Source: Serendipita indica DSM 11827 (lineage: Eukaryota; Basidiomycota; Agaricomycetes; Sebacinales; Serendipitaceae). From it: 64,000 nt of DNA. The stretch lies in assembly GCA_910890315.1 (NCBI GenBank), contig CAJVGD010000046.1:1178001-1242000 (forward strand), given 5' to 3'. The notes beneath the pieces were generated by a model. That model did not search any database. It had not been told where the DNA came from and saw nothing but the letters and a program-made list of their open reading frames with translations. Made by a program: the position numbers and the translations under genes. Positions 1 through 11,299 of the stretch are shown piece after piece. How positions within the stretch are numbered: position 1 is the first letter of the stretch; each line of letters starts with the position of its first letter.

Positions 1-395
1 ACTGCGAGCAGGGTCGCATTAGCAGGTATCCCACTCACTCCCGTCCACCGCGTCGCTGGTGCTATTGTCTGTGCGGCGACGGATCCGAATTGGGAGACGA
101 GTGGTGCTTCGTACAACCTACCTGACGACGGACTCGTTATGCGTACAGAGCGTCATGAGTTGACCGTTGGCGTGTACAAACTGTTGACGGATAGAATCAA
201 CGGTTTGATCAAGTAGGTGGACTCACCCTGCCTTGTATCGAACCTGACCATCGTTACAGAGTGCAAACTACTGCGAACCATTACAAGAACGTCGTATCCG
301 ACTTGTTCATGCTGGCTGCCCCTCACTTGACAGTCGTCGCTTTTGTCTTGCCGATCCTCGCGTACTGGCTATTCACCCGATGGATGAACAGTTAG
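1..395 (+). CDS. C-terminal part of a short-chain dehydrogenase/reductase-like protein
   Basis: The reading frame is open from the first base and the gene therefore starts outside the window. The first exon runs to 212. A 47-nt intron (213-259, GTAGGT...ACAG) is followed by an exon ending at TAG 393-395. The translated part contains GAIVCAATDP, then a YNLPDDG segment and a KLLTDRIN helix, which resembles the C-terminal region of fungal NAD(P)-dependent Rossmann dehydrogenases. The second exon ends with a hydrophobic helix (LTVVAFVLPILAYWLF) and a short polar tail, suggesting a C-terminal membrane anchor. The Rossmann fold and the catalytic Tyr/Lys lie upstream and cannot be seen. The SDR assignment is therefore a family-level inference from the C-terminus only. 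Confidence 0.5.
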
Positions 396-513
396 AGGAG
401 TGATATTAAACGAGCATGTAGATACTGTTGCGCTTTTGGATATAGATTAAGTTAATCAGCCTCGTCACTAAAGGAGCGTCAGTCTTTGGCATGTTCAATT
501 AATGCTTGGGCAC

Positions 514-1470
514 TCACCGTTTCCGACTATTCTGTACACGAATGTATATCCAATCTATTGCATCTCGCACCCCGGTTCTATCCAACCTATCAGTACTCTT
601 CCATAGCCAGATACTCACTCACCCTTTGAGTGCTGAAACTCCCATGACATCCAAGCTTCCCATACGTCTCGTGTCCTCTGTGTCTGGCTGTAACCCTTGC
701 GCACGCAGTTTGCCTGCTTCCTCGCCCACCACTCTTCATAGTTTTCGCGAATCTGCTCGACGGTGAGACTCCCATCTGCGTCTTGTTTATTTGCGAGCAG
801 AAGGAGAGGAACACCGGATATCTGCGGAGAGCTGAGGACTTCGTCTGTGGGATAGTCAATCCAGTAGTCAACCCCCCAGGGACGGACATACCGAATACGA
901 CCCATCCATCGTCTAGTCGATCAGGATTGCTCGCATCAATCATATATGCCACGGCGTGACACTTGGATGTTCAGCGGAAGCAAATGAGCATACGCCTGCT
1001 CACCTGTTCAAAGTATCTATGCCATAGCCCGCGTAGCGCTCTCTGACCACCTTCCTCGTGTCAAATACGATACGAGAATCAATTCATGGACAACCAACCC
1101 AAGTCCTGAAAGTTGAGAATGGTCGAGGGGAGCGTAATCTTGCCCGCTACAAACATCAGCCGACGTGAAAGCATATAAAGATATCGCGTACTGTTCAAGC
1201 CGACGGTAGGACCAATCTTGTCGGGGTGAATGCCTTCCGTCTTGTTGTACTGACTCTTGACATTCTCCAGAAACGTCGTCTTGAGAGTTATTAGACACTA
1301 TGAATTGAGTTTCATAATAGTTCTACCTTTCCGGCTCCATCTAACCCGAGAATAAGGACACTGGCAACGACGTATCAGTCGGCGACGCCAAGATCAAGAA
1401 GTGGCCAAACGCGCTTAAATTCGTCCTTGCGTGTGAGAAAATCGTAGAGGCCGCGTAAAAGATGATACAT
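514..1470 (-). CDS. ARFRP1: ARF-related small GTPase (ARFRP1/Arl3 type), with one apparent frameshift
   Basis: A Golgi-associated small GTPase of the ARF superfamily. ARFRP1-type proteins control recruitment of Arl1 and golgin tethers at the trans-Golgi. The start MYHLLRGLYDFLTRKDEF is typical of the family. Visible motifs are P-loop GLDGAGK, switch II DLGGQR followed by WHRYFEQ, guanine-specificity ANKQD, and C-terminal LDVMGVSALKG. Seven exons can be joined. Intron 1 uses a GC donor (exon 1 1415-1470; acceptor before 1360), and the last intron joins LKG to TGVRDAIDWIYIRVQ. Around 725-727 a GGG run appears one base short: the frame carrying ENYEEWW stops matching the family, and the family sequence resumes one frame over. 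This is either an assembly error or a real break. The identification is firm; the integrity of the gene is not. Confidence 0.85.
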
Positions 1471-2060
1471 GGGCAAGACTCCGCCGTGCCGGCTAGAAGC
1501 GGTCGAGTTCAAAAGTCTTCTCAACAAAACGTCTCCGACCTCCACTTCAGGTTCATCAACGTCTAAACAATTTTTTGTAAAGAGGCACAAGGAGCAAAAG
1601 GACGAGGAGGAGCATGCTCGCTTGGCGCCCCTTCCACCCATTTGTGCATATATGTATAGGTAAAACCCAGTCACGGTACGCTATCAGTGTACGTGCATGT
1701 AGTGATACATCCGCGTAGCCTCCGACAGAGTGAAAGAGGCAATACATGGGCCCGCCTCCGAGGCAGCTGACCCACGGAGTTAGGAGAGGAGTTAAACAAA
1801 TACGGAAAGAGATGTGTCATAGAGGAGGGAGCGAGACAGAAAACGAGCGAGGTTTTGGAAATGAGAGTGGCCTGAAACACTTTTTGAGAGGAGAGGGTTT
1901 GAGAGGGGAAGTCCATCTTCCAATGATCAATAAAAAATGATCATGAGTAGTGAGAGAGAGAAGGATAGAGAGTCATACAGCATGAAACGTTTGCTGAGGC
2001 GAATCGCTCCATGAACAAGTTCCGCGAAGTTCCGTGATGGGAACGGGCGTGGAGATGTCC
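1471..2060. other. Intergenic, upstream of ARFRP1
   Basis: Lies between the 3' end of the membrane protein gene and the start of ARFRP1, both on the minus strand. Purine-rich on the plus strand around 1790-1980. Short overlapping open frames show no family resemblance or codon pattern that supports a gene. Confidence 0.5.
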
Positions 2061-2794
2061 TCAATAGCTCGGAGCATTCTTTCGCGACGTCTTCATCGTC
2101 TCCATGTGGTCAGACAAGCCCGTCTCTAGCTGGTTGAGGTCAAAAGAATACTTTTGCTTGATACGGTCGTATGGGCTAGCCGCAGCCGCGTTTGGATCCG
2201 TGGTTGCCGCGGATCTGCTGACCTGGCTGGCTGGTGCCGTTTGCGCGTTAATTCTGTCTGCTCCTGCACCAACTGTGGTGTGAGTGCCCGCCATGCCAAC
2301 AGCTGCACCGCTTTGCAGGTGCGTAAAATTAGACGGGCCAGAAATATTTAGACGCGAAATGCGCGAGCGTGCGGGTGTCGTCTTGTGTTCGCGCTTACGG
2401 ATAAAGAACCAGCGTACACCAAAGAGGATGAGACCGACGAGGAGCAGGAGACCAATGACCAGACCCGCAATGGAACCTGCAGGGCTGTCACAAGAGAGTC
2501 AATTAGCGTCTAGATTTTGCAGGTTAAGATGATGGGGGTTACTTACGTTCCTTGTGCTTGCGCAGTCGTAGTCGCTTGCGAGCTTGCGGCCGCTGTCGTT
2601 TCAGTGGCCGGTGAGGACGTCAAGCTGGGCGAAGAAGACGAGGGTAGATTCGGTGCTGGACCGTCTACGATGACTGGCGAGCTCGTGCTCGCGGTGGGAG
2701 ACGAGGAGCTCGTGCTTGAGGGCGTAGAGGTGCTGCTATTGGCGAGTCCGACGATGATTGTACTCGAGGGACCGATAATTGCGCTGATAGGCAT
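2061..2794 (-). CDS. Ser/Thr-rich single-pass membrane protein
   Basis: Two exons (2547-2794 and 2061-2484) separated by a 62-nt intron with a GTAAGT donor give a 223-residue protein. Residues about 18-82 are dominated by Ser, Thr, Pro and Ala, as in heavily O-mannosylated ectodomains. A single hydrophobic helix follows immediately (SIAGLVIGLLLLVGLILFGV), then a basic stop-transfer (RWFFIRKREHK) and a cytosolic tail of about 110 residues containing SYDRIKQKY-like polar sequence. This layout matches fungal wall-sensor-like or SKG6/Mid2-like proteins in architecture only. There is no convincing N-terminal signal peptide and no conserved enzymatic domain. The start is the first ATG of the Ser-rich frame. 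Function unknown; a wall or surface sensor role is speculation. Confidence 0.7.
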
Positions 2795-3568
2795 GGTGTG
2801 CTACTCTCCAGAGATGTAGGTCGTAAGAAAACGAGCGAGGTGTAGGAAAAGGCGGGGAGAGGAAGGAAAGAAAGATGGAAATCTGCCAAGTTGCAAGGAT
2901 CAAATGTACAAGACAGAAGAATCGTGCGGCACGTAAGGTTGCGGGCGGGTCTAAGTTGCAGAGCGCCGGGCGTCCGTGCAGGTGGTTCACAGCCGCCGTC
3001 GGCAATGTCCTAGATAATTATATAAATTGTATATAAACTCCCTGACGGTCAATCGCGGGGCGCGCTGATACCTAATGGACTCGTCAGGGGTGGGAGAGTG
3101 GAAACACCCAAGCCAGCGGTCGGCATATCTCAAAGTCTTGTTGGATCTTGCTTTTGTTCGATCATCCAACTTCTCCGAGGTCGACAAGTCTTCCACGCCG
3201 ACATCGTGGCAACGAACATGCAGGAGCCCCCTCGTCAAAACCGCAGATTGTCCTCGCCGTCCGTCCCCTTCATAATCGCTAGACGCCCTCGAGAATGTAG
3301 TTGCAGGGAATCTCCCACCGGAAATGAACGTGCGGCGCTAAAGAGCTCGGCGCATTCTAGGCGCTGCAAGGTGAGAACGATCTATGGGAAATACCCAAAC
3401 TGCTGGGTGAGAATCGTCGCCAGTGTCCATACCATCTGTCCATCAACGTCGCCAACGATCCGGGTTTCCCATGTAGCCGTGACATATGTCCTCGGGAAAC
3501 AAATTAAAATGGCGGAGACGTCTTTGCAAAAAGAGGTGTCTAGCATTCCGCACGGAGTTCCTAGATAA
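2795..3568. other. Intergenic region without a supported gene
   Basis: Between the stop of uS11m and the start of the Ser/Thr-rich membrane protein, both minus. A 156-codon plus-strand open frame (3098-3568) has no recognisable features. The segment probably holds the promoter of the membrane protein gene. Confidence 0.45.
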
Positions 3569-4716
3569 TCAAACACGTCGCGCCTTTCTAGCCCTGCATC
3601 CTCCGATTTTTATTGGTGTCTTGTCCTGTACCTAGAACATACCAAACGTGAGCATTTGGTGAGATCTCAGATCTAGAACCACATACCTGGGCAATGAGAC
3701 CTCGCACAAAGTTTCCTTCCCCACTCAGGACCGCAGCATTGAATGCATCTCTTCCAATGCCAAAGCCTGTGTATACGACACGGATTCTCATCGTATTTTG
3801 AGCCCCTTTACCCCCATGCAGGGGCGCTGTAAAGGGATGTCACGACATGCCTAAACGTCTATCATGTCAACTGACCTTCGCTCTTCTCCTCATCCTTCTT
3901 TCCTTCCTTCATGGGTGCAATGTCCTCTATTCTACCTCCAGCAGTAATAAATCGGAATGCTTCCTCAATCCTGCGTATGATTCGAATCTGCTGGGATGTG
4001 AGAACTCATTCATCCTATTGACTTGTTCTCACCGATGCGGCGTACCCAGCTTCGTACGTACTCCGGTTCACCTTTTTGTAATGACAAGAGCCACCAGACG
4101 CCCAGCCAATACACCTGTTCGCGGTCATTGCAAGAGGCACTTGACTCGCCATGACGGCGAATTGAGTCTCCTCTGTGCGTTCAATCGACTCTGAGGTGGG
4201 TTCGGCATCGGGATTGCTATTCACTGAAAACGCCTGTGCAGCTGCTGCTTCGCTAGGTCTTGGTTTCGCGCCTGGCAGGACGACTTCTGCACGAGCAATT
4301 GTATGTAATCGAGGTGTACTAGGAGCGTGCAGTGAGATGATGGTGTTGTTGGATGTGGATTTGACATGGACCACATAGAGTGGAACGTATTTCCCGTCTT
4401 CGGTGGTCGTTTTCGCGCCTTCTACGTCACGTTTATAGCTCAAGCGCATCGACCCAGTCTCTGGGTCGTCTCTCCCCTCTGGAAAGGGATGTGGGTAGGT
4501 GCCTGGTGGTGGTCTGGGAGGGAATGCTCCTGCTAGTGATAGCAGAGCATTTGCACCTTTGGTATTTTGTGTAGAGCCCACAGGTGTTGTATTCTCCCTC
4601 CTCGACGAAGCATGCAGAAAACGAGCGTGCCAAGGTCGACTGCCTGCAAGTATTTTGCTCGAACAAGCGCGAAATGGTCCCTCTACTCCTGTTTTTCTGA
4701 TTAATGACGATGCCAT
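3569..4716 (-). CDS. Mitochondrial small-subunit ribosomal protein uS11m
   Basis: A component of the mitoribosomal small subunit platform that contacts rRNA near the mRNA exit and E site. Four exons (4033-4716, 3876-3990, 3687-3826, 3569-3631) give 333 residues. The first about 60 residues are basic and Ser-rich (SLIRKTG, ARFLHASSRRE) and look like a mitochondrial targeting presequence. The core starts at YVVHVKSTSNNTIISL, continues through GGSCHYKKVNRSTYEAGYAA, and ends with VVYTGFGIGRDAFNAAVLSG and DKTPIKIGGCRARKARRV, the conserved C-terminal signature of the S11 family. The N-terminal extension is long, as is usual for fungal uS11m. The start ATG is only 87 bp from the start of QCR9 on the other strand, suggesting shared control of two mitochondrial genes. 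Confidence 0.92.
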
Positions 4717-4803
4717 GAGTATACTACTGATTGCTGAGCAACAATGGTCTAGTTCGACCGACGCGGTCGAGGTCGAAGTTGATGTTAAAACTTGGTCTCC
4801 GCC
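4717..4803. promoter_or_regulatory. Putative bidirectional promoter between uS11m and QCR9
   Basis: Only 87 bp separate the two divergent start codons, so both core promoters and 5' leaders must fit or overlap here. The segment contains a direct GACGCGGTCGAGGTCGA stretch at about 4757-4773. No TATA box is visible. Use as a shared promoter is inferred from geometry. Confidence 0.55.
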
Positions 4804-5252
4804 ATGTCGGTGAGTTGTGGCCCCTCATCGCTCGAACGCGCAGAGCTGACAATATTCTCTACTTTTTAATTTACTCGATGTTCTCCGTCGCCAGCTCGCC
4901 AACTCGTTCTACAACACTTTTGCCAGACGGAACAGTACGTCCTTCATTGGCCCAAAGTCATCTCAAAGATGCTCCAGGCGGTCTCATAGTATTTGTTAAC
5001 TCGTCTTACTAGGCGTCTTCTTCCCAACCATCATCCTCGGCGCATTTGGCTTTGGAGTGGGCTTCAACGCCGCAACGAATGCGTTCTGGGACAATTGGAA
5101 TCGTGGAGTACGTCCTTTATTCTATATTACTAGTCCCTTTGGCTCCCAAACTTCACCGGCGAACACCTGCTGATAATCACACCGCTTCTCCTTTCTGCTC
5201 ACAGAAACAATGGAAAGACATTAGACATAGATATATCGAGAAGGATGAGTAA
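4804..5252 (+). CDS. QCR9: Cytochrome bc1 complex subunit 9
   Basis: A small single-helix subunit of respiratory complex III in the inner mitochondrial membrane, needed for assembly around the Rieske protein. The gene has four exons: 4804-4809 (ATGTCG, only two codons), 4895-4934, 5013-5107 and 5205-5252. Together they encode 62 residues, within the usual size of the family. The N-terminus MSLANSFYNTFARRNSVFFPT matches the conserved (Y/L)YNTFFKRNSVF pattern. It is followed by one membrane helix (TIILGAFGFGVGFN), then FWDNWNRGKQWKDIRHRY, which matches the family NxGKxWKD(V/I) ending. The two-codon first exon is accepted because it restores the canonical start and a good GTGAGT donor. Divergent to uS11m. 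Confidence 0.9.
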
Positions 5253-6208
5253 AGCTACGCTTACTCCGTGGCTCACATAGTCAACCGTATATGCACCTTT
5301 TCGATTCGACATCATTTCTAAACCAACTTACAGTGACCCTATGAGAATAAACGGATTTAGATGGACCATAGAACAGAGTACATGTGGTATGTCCGTCAGC
5401 AGAGATGGACTTACCGATTTCTTTCGTCAGTCGAGAATTGCACAAGGCCAATCGCCAATCTCTATTCACAGCAATTTGTTAAATTTCCTATCGATTTGGC
5501 ACATTTCCTTGTCCGCCACTCTTGCCAACGTTGCCGCCGGCCTGTATCCCGACTTGGACAACCCAGTCTGGCGAAGCTGTTTATGGCGACAGCGACGGCC
5601 GAAGCTCCATTTTTTTCACTAAGGTGATCTGCGCTGTCCATCACGGCCCCTCGGCGGAAAGCGCGACGTATCCCGTTTGGGCTCACTCAGCCATCTTGCC
5701 GCGTTGTCTAAATACGGGCTGTTCTACTGACTTGAAACTATCGTACGACTATGTTGCGCAGCACTAGGGCAGAGGGATCACGGTCTTCTGCGATGAGCCT
5801 GCCTAAAGGCACATGCCAAATCTGGAGAGGTCGCGTCCCTCTCTTATCATCACTCCGCCCTCGATGTAGTCACCTCGGCTCGGTGTATCAACGTGCCCAG
5901 CCTGAAGTGTTCTGATTGGATTGTGCTGAGCAGCCCACTTACTCAGGTGACAACAAATAGCCCAAGATTTTCAGAATCCACGCTTCAAGTGGGCAGAGGG
6001 AAAGATTGTGCATAAAACCCCGTCTTATTCTCAGCGTGCCCCCCTTCCCTCCTGCTCTTGACGTGATCCTCTAGCCCACGACGTAGGGTCACTGATCTTA
6101 TTCTTATCCTTTGTTCTATTCGCCTTGGTATGGCATCTGCTACGTGAAGGAAGAATGTCGCTGACTCGGTAGACAGGTCACTAGCATCCCTCATCCGTGT
6201 CGCCCCTC
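5253..6208. other. Intergenic; possible unrecognised small minus-strand gene
   Basis: Follows QCR9 and precedes the coiled-coil gene. On the minus strand two perfect GTAAGT donors occur (near 5411 and 5329), and an open stretch of about 60 codons without ATG covers roughly 5470-5610. These hint at a small multi-exon gene, but no exon chain gave a protein I recognise. The rest (5770-6200) shows nothing beyond the promoter of the next gene. Confidence 0.25.
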
Positions 6209-7731
6209 ATGACCGTCTCCTCAGCAAGCAGCGAGACTTCGACGATTCGTATGCGCTCACCTACACCTATCACTACAAAGTCCATATCCACTCCACGACC
6301 TCTTGGTCGTTCACCCCAAGTCAACCCACGAAACTCACCCTCACGCTCCCCCACTATCACGCACGCTCGCCCCCCGACGCCTATACCCCTGCGTCCATCG
6401 GCCCCACTCGCACTTCGCAAGCACATCAAACTCCCGTCCATCTCCTCGACACCCTCGCCAAGTCAGCCTCTGTCGCTGCCCTCCAAGCCCTCTGCGCCCA
6501 TGGCCCAAACTACGCTGCCACTGAGCCTACCTACAAAGCGAAAGGTCCTCCATACTCGCAGTCGATCAGAGGGACAATCCAAACCCGTCATCGACTACGC
6601 GACTCGCGCTCTTCCTCCTACACCCTCTGCGCCTTCTGTCGACACAAAGAAGGCACTCCCCGCGCCACCGACACCAGTCCTCACAGTAGCAAAGCGTCCG
6701 CCAGTGGAAGACTTTTCCAATGGTCCCTCGAGTGCTTGGTTCGGCTTTGACGACGAACTGGACCACGAGCAAGAGCTCACTGTGACAGCCAGCCCATCTG
6801 AGCTTCCTTGCTCTCCGTGTTCGCTCACCTTTGCTGAGTCCGACACATCGTCGGTTCTCCCGGCTGCCAAGTCAAAGTCGATACGTTGGGCCGAGATTGC
6901 AGAGTTTCCTGAACAGCAAGTCTTGGTGAATATTCATGGACTCCTGAGAACCCTGACGGAAGCGGACAGGTTGGATGCCGAGGTTAGTTCTCTTGCTTTG
7001 CTTCGGGTGCTATGTATGTGTTTCTGATAGTGGTGCTATGACAGATTAGAGAGGCGTGCCAGATCCTCTTGAAGCATCTACCTCTCCCCGGTGTCGAGTC
7101 AGAGCGAAGATATACGTTGCAGGTGTCTCAAGGAGAACGGCTGGAGCATGCGCTGAGGATACTCGATGGAGCGCTTTCTCGAGAAGTTGAACCCGCTGCC
7201 GTGAACAAGGCTCGGAATACAATAAAGAAGCTGGTTCCTATAATACAGGTACGTGTACCATATATCTAAATCTCATTTTCTCTGACAGTGAGGTAGCTTC
7301 GTTTCGCCACCATTCCCTATCACCGCGATGTTCAGCGCCTCAAGTCTCAACGAGCACAAGTCAAAGAGGACCGTGCTCTCGTGCTGGTTCAGCTCGCCTT
7401 GCAAGAAGCCGAGATCAAGCAGGCCCAATTACGCCGCGAGACTGAACGCCGTCGAGAGTTTGAAGAGGCGGCCGCGCGCAAGTTGAAGCGCAAGCAGGAG
7501 AAGCTCAAGGAAAAAGAAGTCTACCTCGGGTATCGAAAGATGCTCGAAGAACGTTGCGAGGAGCTCAAGACGCTCAATCAGATGATTGAAAAGGAGAATG
7601 AGCGCCTCAGCCGCGCGAGGGATGAACGCGAGAAGAAGATTCAAGAATATGATGAGAAAGTGGCGACTAGGCGCATTCTCGGTGGCAGCCTGAGAGCCCG
7701 TCGCCCGGAGGGGATCAAGTGCTGGATCTAA
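6209..7731 (+). CDS. Proline/serine-rich protein with C-terminal coiled coil
   Basis: Three exons (6209-6982, 7045-7248, 7297-7731) encode 470 residues. The first about 190 residues are low complexity, rich in Ser, Pro and Thr with PxxP motifs (ALPPTPSAP, PTPIPLRPSAP) that could bind SH3 or WW domains. An acidic linker (FGFDDELDHEQE) leads to a helical region (IREACQILLKHLPLPG). The last about 145 residues form a charged coiled coil (LRRETERRREFEEAAARK and following). The start is the first ATG of the frame; an upstream GTG in frame was not used. The protein resembles fungal cytoskeletal or septum-associated scaffolds in layout only. No conserved domain was recognised. Confidence 0.75.
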
Positions 7732-8078
7732 TTCTCCAGCTGTATACGACAACTGTTCGGACCGATGTTTCTACTTTTATCTTCAAGACGCATATCTGTT
7801 CACGCTCACGCCTCTTTCATCTTTCACGACCCCTGCTGTATCCATTACGCTTTCCTTTGTTTGTACGACCCCGCGGACGGCATTTTACGACTAGTATGCC
7901 CTATGCTATGCCCCAATACATGCCTTATGATCATGCACAATTGTTCTTTGAATTTTCCGAGTGTTGACAGAAGACGCACGGAGATGTTTATTTGGTTTAA
8001 CACCTGGACTCTAGCCACGATTGCACGGGCCTTGCGCCGTGCACACCTATTGTATAAAATACACCGGGGAGCTTAGAT
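7732..8078. other. Short intergenic stretch
   Basis: Between two plus-strand genes. Pyrimidine-rich in its first half, consistent with a 3' untranslated region, and with a TATAAAAT sequence at 8052-8059 just before the next start codon. No gene seen. Confidence 0.5.
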
Positions 8079-10558
8079 ATGGACAATGTGTCTCACGAAA
8101 ATGATCGACGGCGACACGTTCGCGATTCCCACTCGACTGCGGAACTCGACGAGCTCGTGACGAGCACACAGAATGCGCGAGTACGATTTTCTGTCGACGA
8201 CGAAGCGTATCATGATACCAGTGCATCTTTGAATGGTGCGTTCGCCGACGATCAACGCGCCCTTCTACATGCTCGGTCAAGCTCTCGAGACGACGACATC
8301 CAAGGAAACGAAGGCGAATGGACTGATAGAAACGGACATTATCCTCCCAATGGGCGCGGAAGAGCTCGGAGCCTGCCGAGGTTTTATGGAGAGGATTTCT
8401 ATATCCGAATGGGCGAGGCTTGGTGCAAAACGCAGAGGAAAAGACGGCTCAAAGCGTACGGGAGTCTCGGTTTCACGCTATTTCAAGAAGCTTGGTATGC
8501 AAAGTGGACGGTAAAGGTGAGCTAATTTGCGCCTCCGTTTCGACTAGCAAGAGATATAAATATCATGCGGCCTCTCAGCTTGAAGTCGAGCAACTTACTT
8601 CTTCCCCATGACGGAATAGATGACGTGCTGACCGTTTCTCTTTCTCTGTGTAGGTCCAGCTCGCATTCCTCATCGCGGTCTTCGTGACGAGCATGGTATT
8701 CTCCATTCATATCTATCACCATTCGCATTTCAAGCCATATCCATGGCGTATTCATTGTGCTTCACAGCCTGAATTTCCTATGCAAAAATACCTCGACTCG
8801 GAGCAGGTCGGCGTCTTTGTAGGTGTAATGACCATGGCGAGCGAGAAGGCTGCAAAGAGGAGAAATCAGATACGTAATAGTTGGGCGAGTCATTGGGCAA
8901 GTCGAGGACGCTGGGCTACAGGAGGTGTACTCACCCAGGATGAACTGCGTTCGCACGCAGGGAATCCCAACGCACTCGATCCAACTGCGAGAACGGTCGT
9001 CCGGTTCGTAATGGGACACCCAAGGCCAGAGTGGCGAGAGCGTATTCAACAGGAGATGAGTGGTGTGTACTCGATATATATAGCTGCTTCTAGGCGTACT
9101 GATGGTCCATAGAATACAATGATATCATCATCTTGCCGATGCGCGAGAACATGAATGACGGCAAAACGTTTGCCTTCTTCGACTGGTCGTTCAAACATGC
9201 ACTTGTCCCGTCACGACCGTCCAATCTCACATCGTTGCCTCCTATACCAGACTCTTCTTCACATGATGCGGATGGTGGCTATGGTCGACGTTCTCCTCGT
9301 CCCCCACGACCGTCATCGGCAAGTGACGGATCGCTGCATGGTTGGGCGTTGCACAACGCCTATGACAGACGCCCGCCAGCACCGCACGATCCAGTTGGCC
9401 ACAATGGAGAACGATCTGCAGTTAAAGATGGATGGACGCGACCTGATTTTGTGGTCAAAGCAGACGACGATTCGTTCATTATGCTGGCAGAACTGGAGGC
9501 TAGGCTACGAGTGCTGGATAGAAAGGGTGTTTATTGGGGGTGTGAGTACACTACAGTTTATCACGGTGGAAAAAGTCTTAGTGGATACTATAGATCCTGT
9601 TCGGGCAGGTCACGTCGACTTTCATGCGGGCGAAGCGTATGCCCTTTCGTGGGATTTGGTTGGACATGTTTCGACATACGCACATCGGCACGAGCGAAGG
9701 TCGGGCCAGACTACCTTGTCACTCAATGCCACTCTGGAATCGGATGTGCGCGGGAAGCCACCTCCGCTACCGGACTTGATAAAATCCTCCTCGCGTCGTC
9801 GCGCGTCCGAAGTGCTACGTGGACGTAAAAGTCATTGGCATGGCAAAGGACGCAAACTATTCCAGGATCTATCCCTCAACATTGTGGGCCGCGAAGATCA
9901 GGTGACAGCTGGGTGGATGAAAGACCATGGCGAAGAATGGGGAGTGACATGGTACGATGAACGTTGTTGGGTTTACGATGGCCCTAAAGCGGGCACGGTC
10001 TATTCCAAGGGGTTCCTCTTCCCGGACGAGGTGGCGAGAATTCGAACAGAATGGTCTGCGGACGGGAGACAGATCGAGCCTTCTTCTCCTTCGCCAAGAG
10101 TAGGGAGGGAAGAACAAGAGAGTAGCAGACCAGAGTACAAGCGCCTCCACGATCCAACGTACTCGACGGTTCTTCGCGCCTTTTACCGGAACTCGTACCC
10201 CTTTGCTGTCAAGTGGGCGACCCTGTACAAATCTCCTCTCTCCTTTCTCTCATTTGAAGGCGGAGAGGACGTAGAGATGGCGACAGACGCATTGATTGAG
10301 GGGAGCAAGCTCAGCATGCTTTCGACCGACTCTGGGGACGACACATCAGAAGCGAGTCGACGGTGGAATCTTGACATAGAACATGGTTGGAGGGGACGAT
10401 ACTTGCTGGGGAGCGTTGATTCACCGCAGAGCCGTGTGCCGATAGGCGGGTCGGTGGTCGTGCACTACATTAAGCAAGACCAGCACTGGAATGAATGCGT
10501 GGGTATCTTGCTTGATGCGTGGAAAAGGGAAAAGGCGCATCTAGATACGCGCGGTTAG
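8079..10558 (+). CDS. GT31-type glycosyltransferase (beta-1,3-galactosyltransferase-like), type II membrane protein
   Basis: Probably a Golgi enzyme that transfers a hexose from a nucleotide sugar. Four exons (8079-8516, 8654-9062, 9113-9541, 9594-10558) encode 746 residues. A polar N-terminal tail of about 145 residues precedes one membrane helix (QLAFLIAVFVTSMVFSI), giving type II topology. The GT31-like core has KRRNQIRNSW at its beginning (the family R-x-x-x-R-x-S/T-W motif). It continues with EYNDIIILPMRENMNDGKT, then the metal/nucleotide motif DFVVKADDDSF with three Asp at about residues 400-402, and an EAYALSWDLV segment typical of the acceptor side. The C-terminal part includes FLFPDEVARIR and WNECV and is longer than in animal homologues. 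The acceptor cannot be deduced. Confidence 0.82.
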
Positions 10559-11173
10559 ATGCGCGGGGTGTGATCCCATTGTGGGCGCACGAGGGGAGGT
10601 ATGGCATTATTAGTGGGCGCGGGTGTGGACGCTTCTCAGGTACTATACGACTGTAATATTTTGTAAATGTGAAATTTTCTCTGTCCGTGAGCGGTGTTGG
10701 CACTGGTCCAAAGTTGGACTTGGCTACGATGAGGCCACTCTCTCGGGACGCTTGAGTGCCAGACGAAGAATGTCAAACTCCAAAGAGAGAATACTGACGA
10801 TCAGATTCGAAGGCGTTGCAAGTCAGCTGGTTGCTGTCTGTCTCTTACTGGCGAGTCTGTCTGGCCCCAATAACCAGCCAACGTTCTGACGAGATGGACA
10901 TAATACAGATACCAGCAGAGAATCTTCATGAGAGTGGTCAAGGCCGTGTTCGCCTGGCAATCGAGGCCGTCTCGCTTGGTCCCACGCTCTGGACGGAAGA
11001 CGAGCCAGTCGACCCTTCGTGGTCTGAAGGCGCATAACGAGCACATTTTTTTCGACTCTCAGCGCTAACGGAATCGAAACAAGCCGGGTTCGCGCGCCTG
11101 TGCACTCATTTCCTAATGACCGTATCCTCGGTTCTACGACTGACTCTGCCAAATTAATAGGCGCCAATCTGTG
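10559..11173. other. Intergenic region without a supported gene
   Basis: Downstream of the glycosyltransferase gene. Open frames of up to 114 codons on the minus strand (10823-11167) carry no motif that I recognise. A CCAAT motif lies at 11164-11168, just ahead of a TATA box. Confidence 0.5.
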
Positions 11174-11182
11174 CTATATAAA
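11174..11182 (+). promoter_or_regulatory. TATA box of the low-complexity gene
   Basis: CTATATAAA, about 120 nt before the ATG at 11300, with CCAAT ten bases upstream. The spacing fits a fungal RNA polymerase II core promoter. Confidence 0.6.
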
Positions 11183-11299
11183 CGGGCGTCGTCGACACTT
11201 GGACCTGATTCCCGCTTTCACTACCATTCCTCCCCCCAGTTCTCCAGTCTGTCTTCGAGGAGAACAGTGACAAAGGCAGGAACATACTCGAAAGAAACA

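Noticed and set aside
3847-4194. Plus-strand frame with a signal-peptide-like start
   Set aside because: Antisense to two confirmed exons of uS11m; the hydrophobic start is the shadow of an intron and a basic exon.
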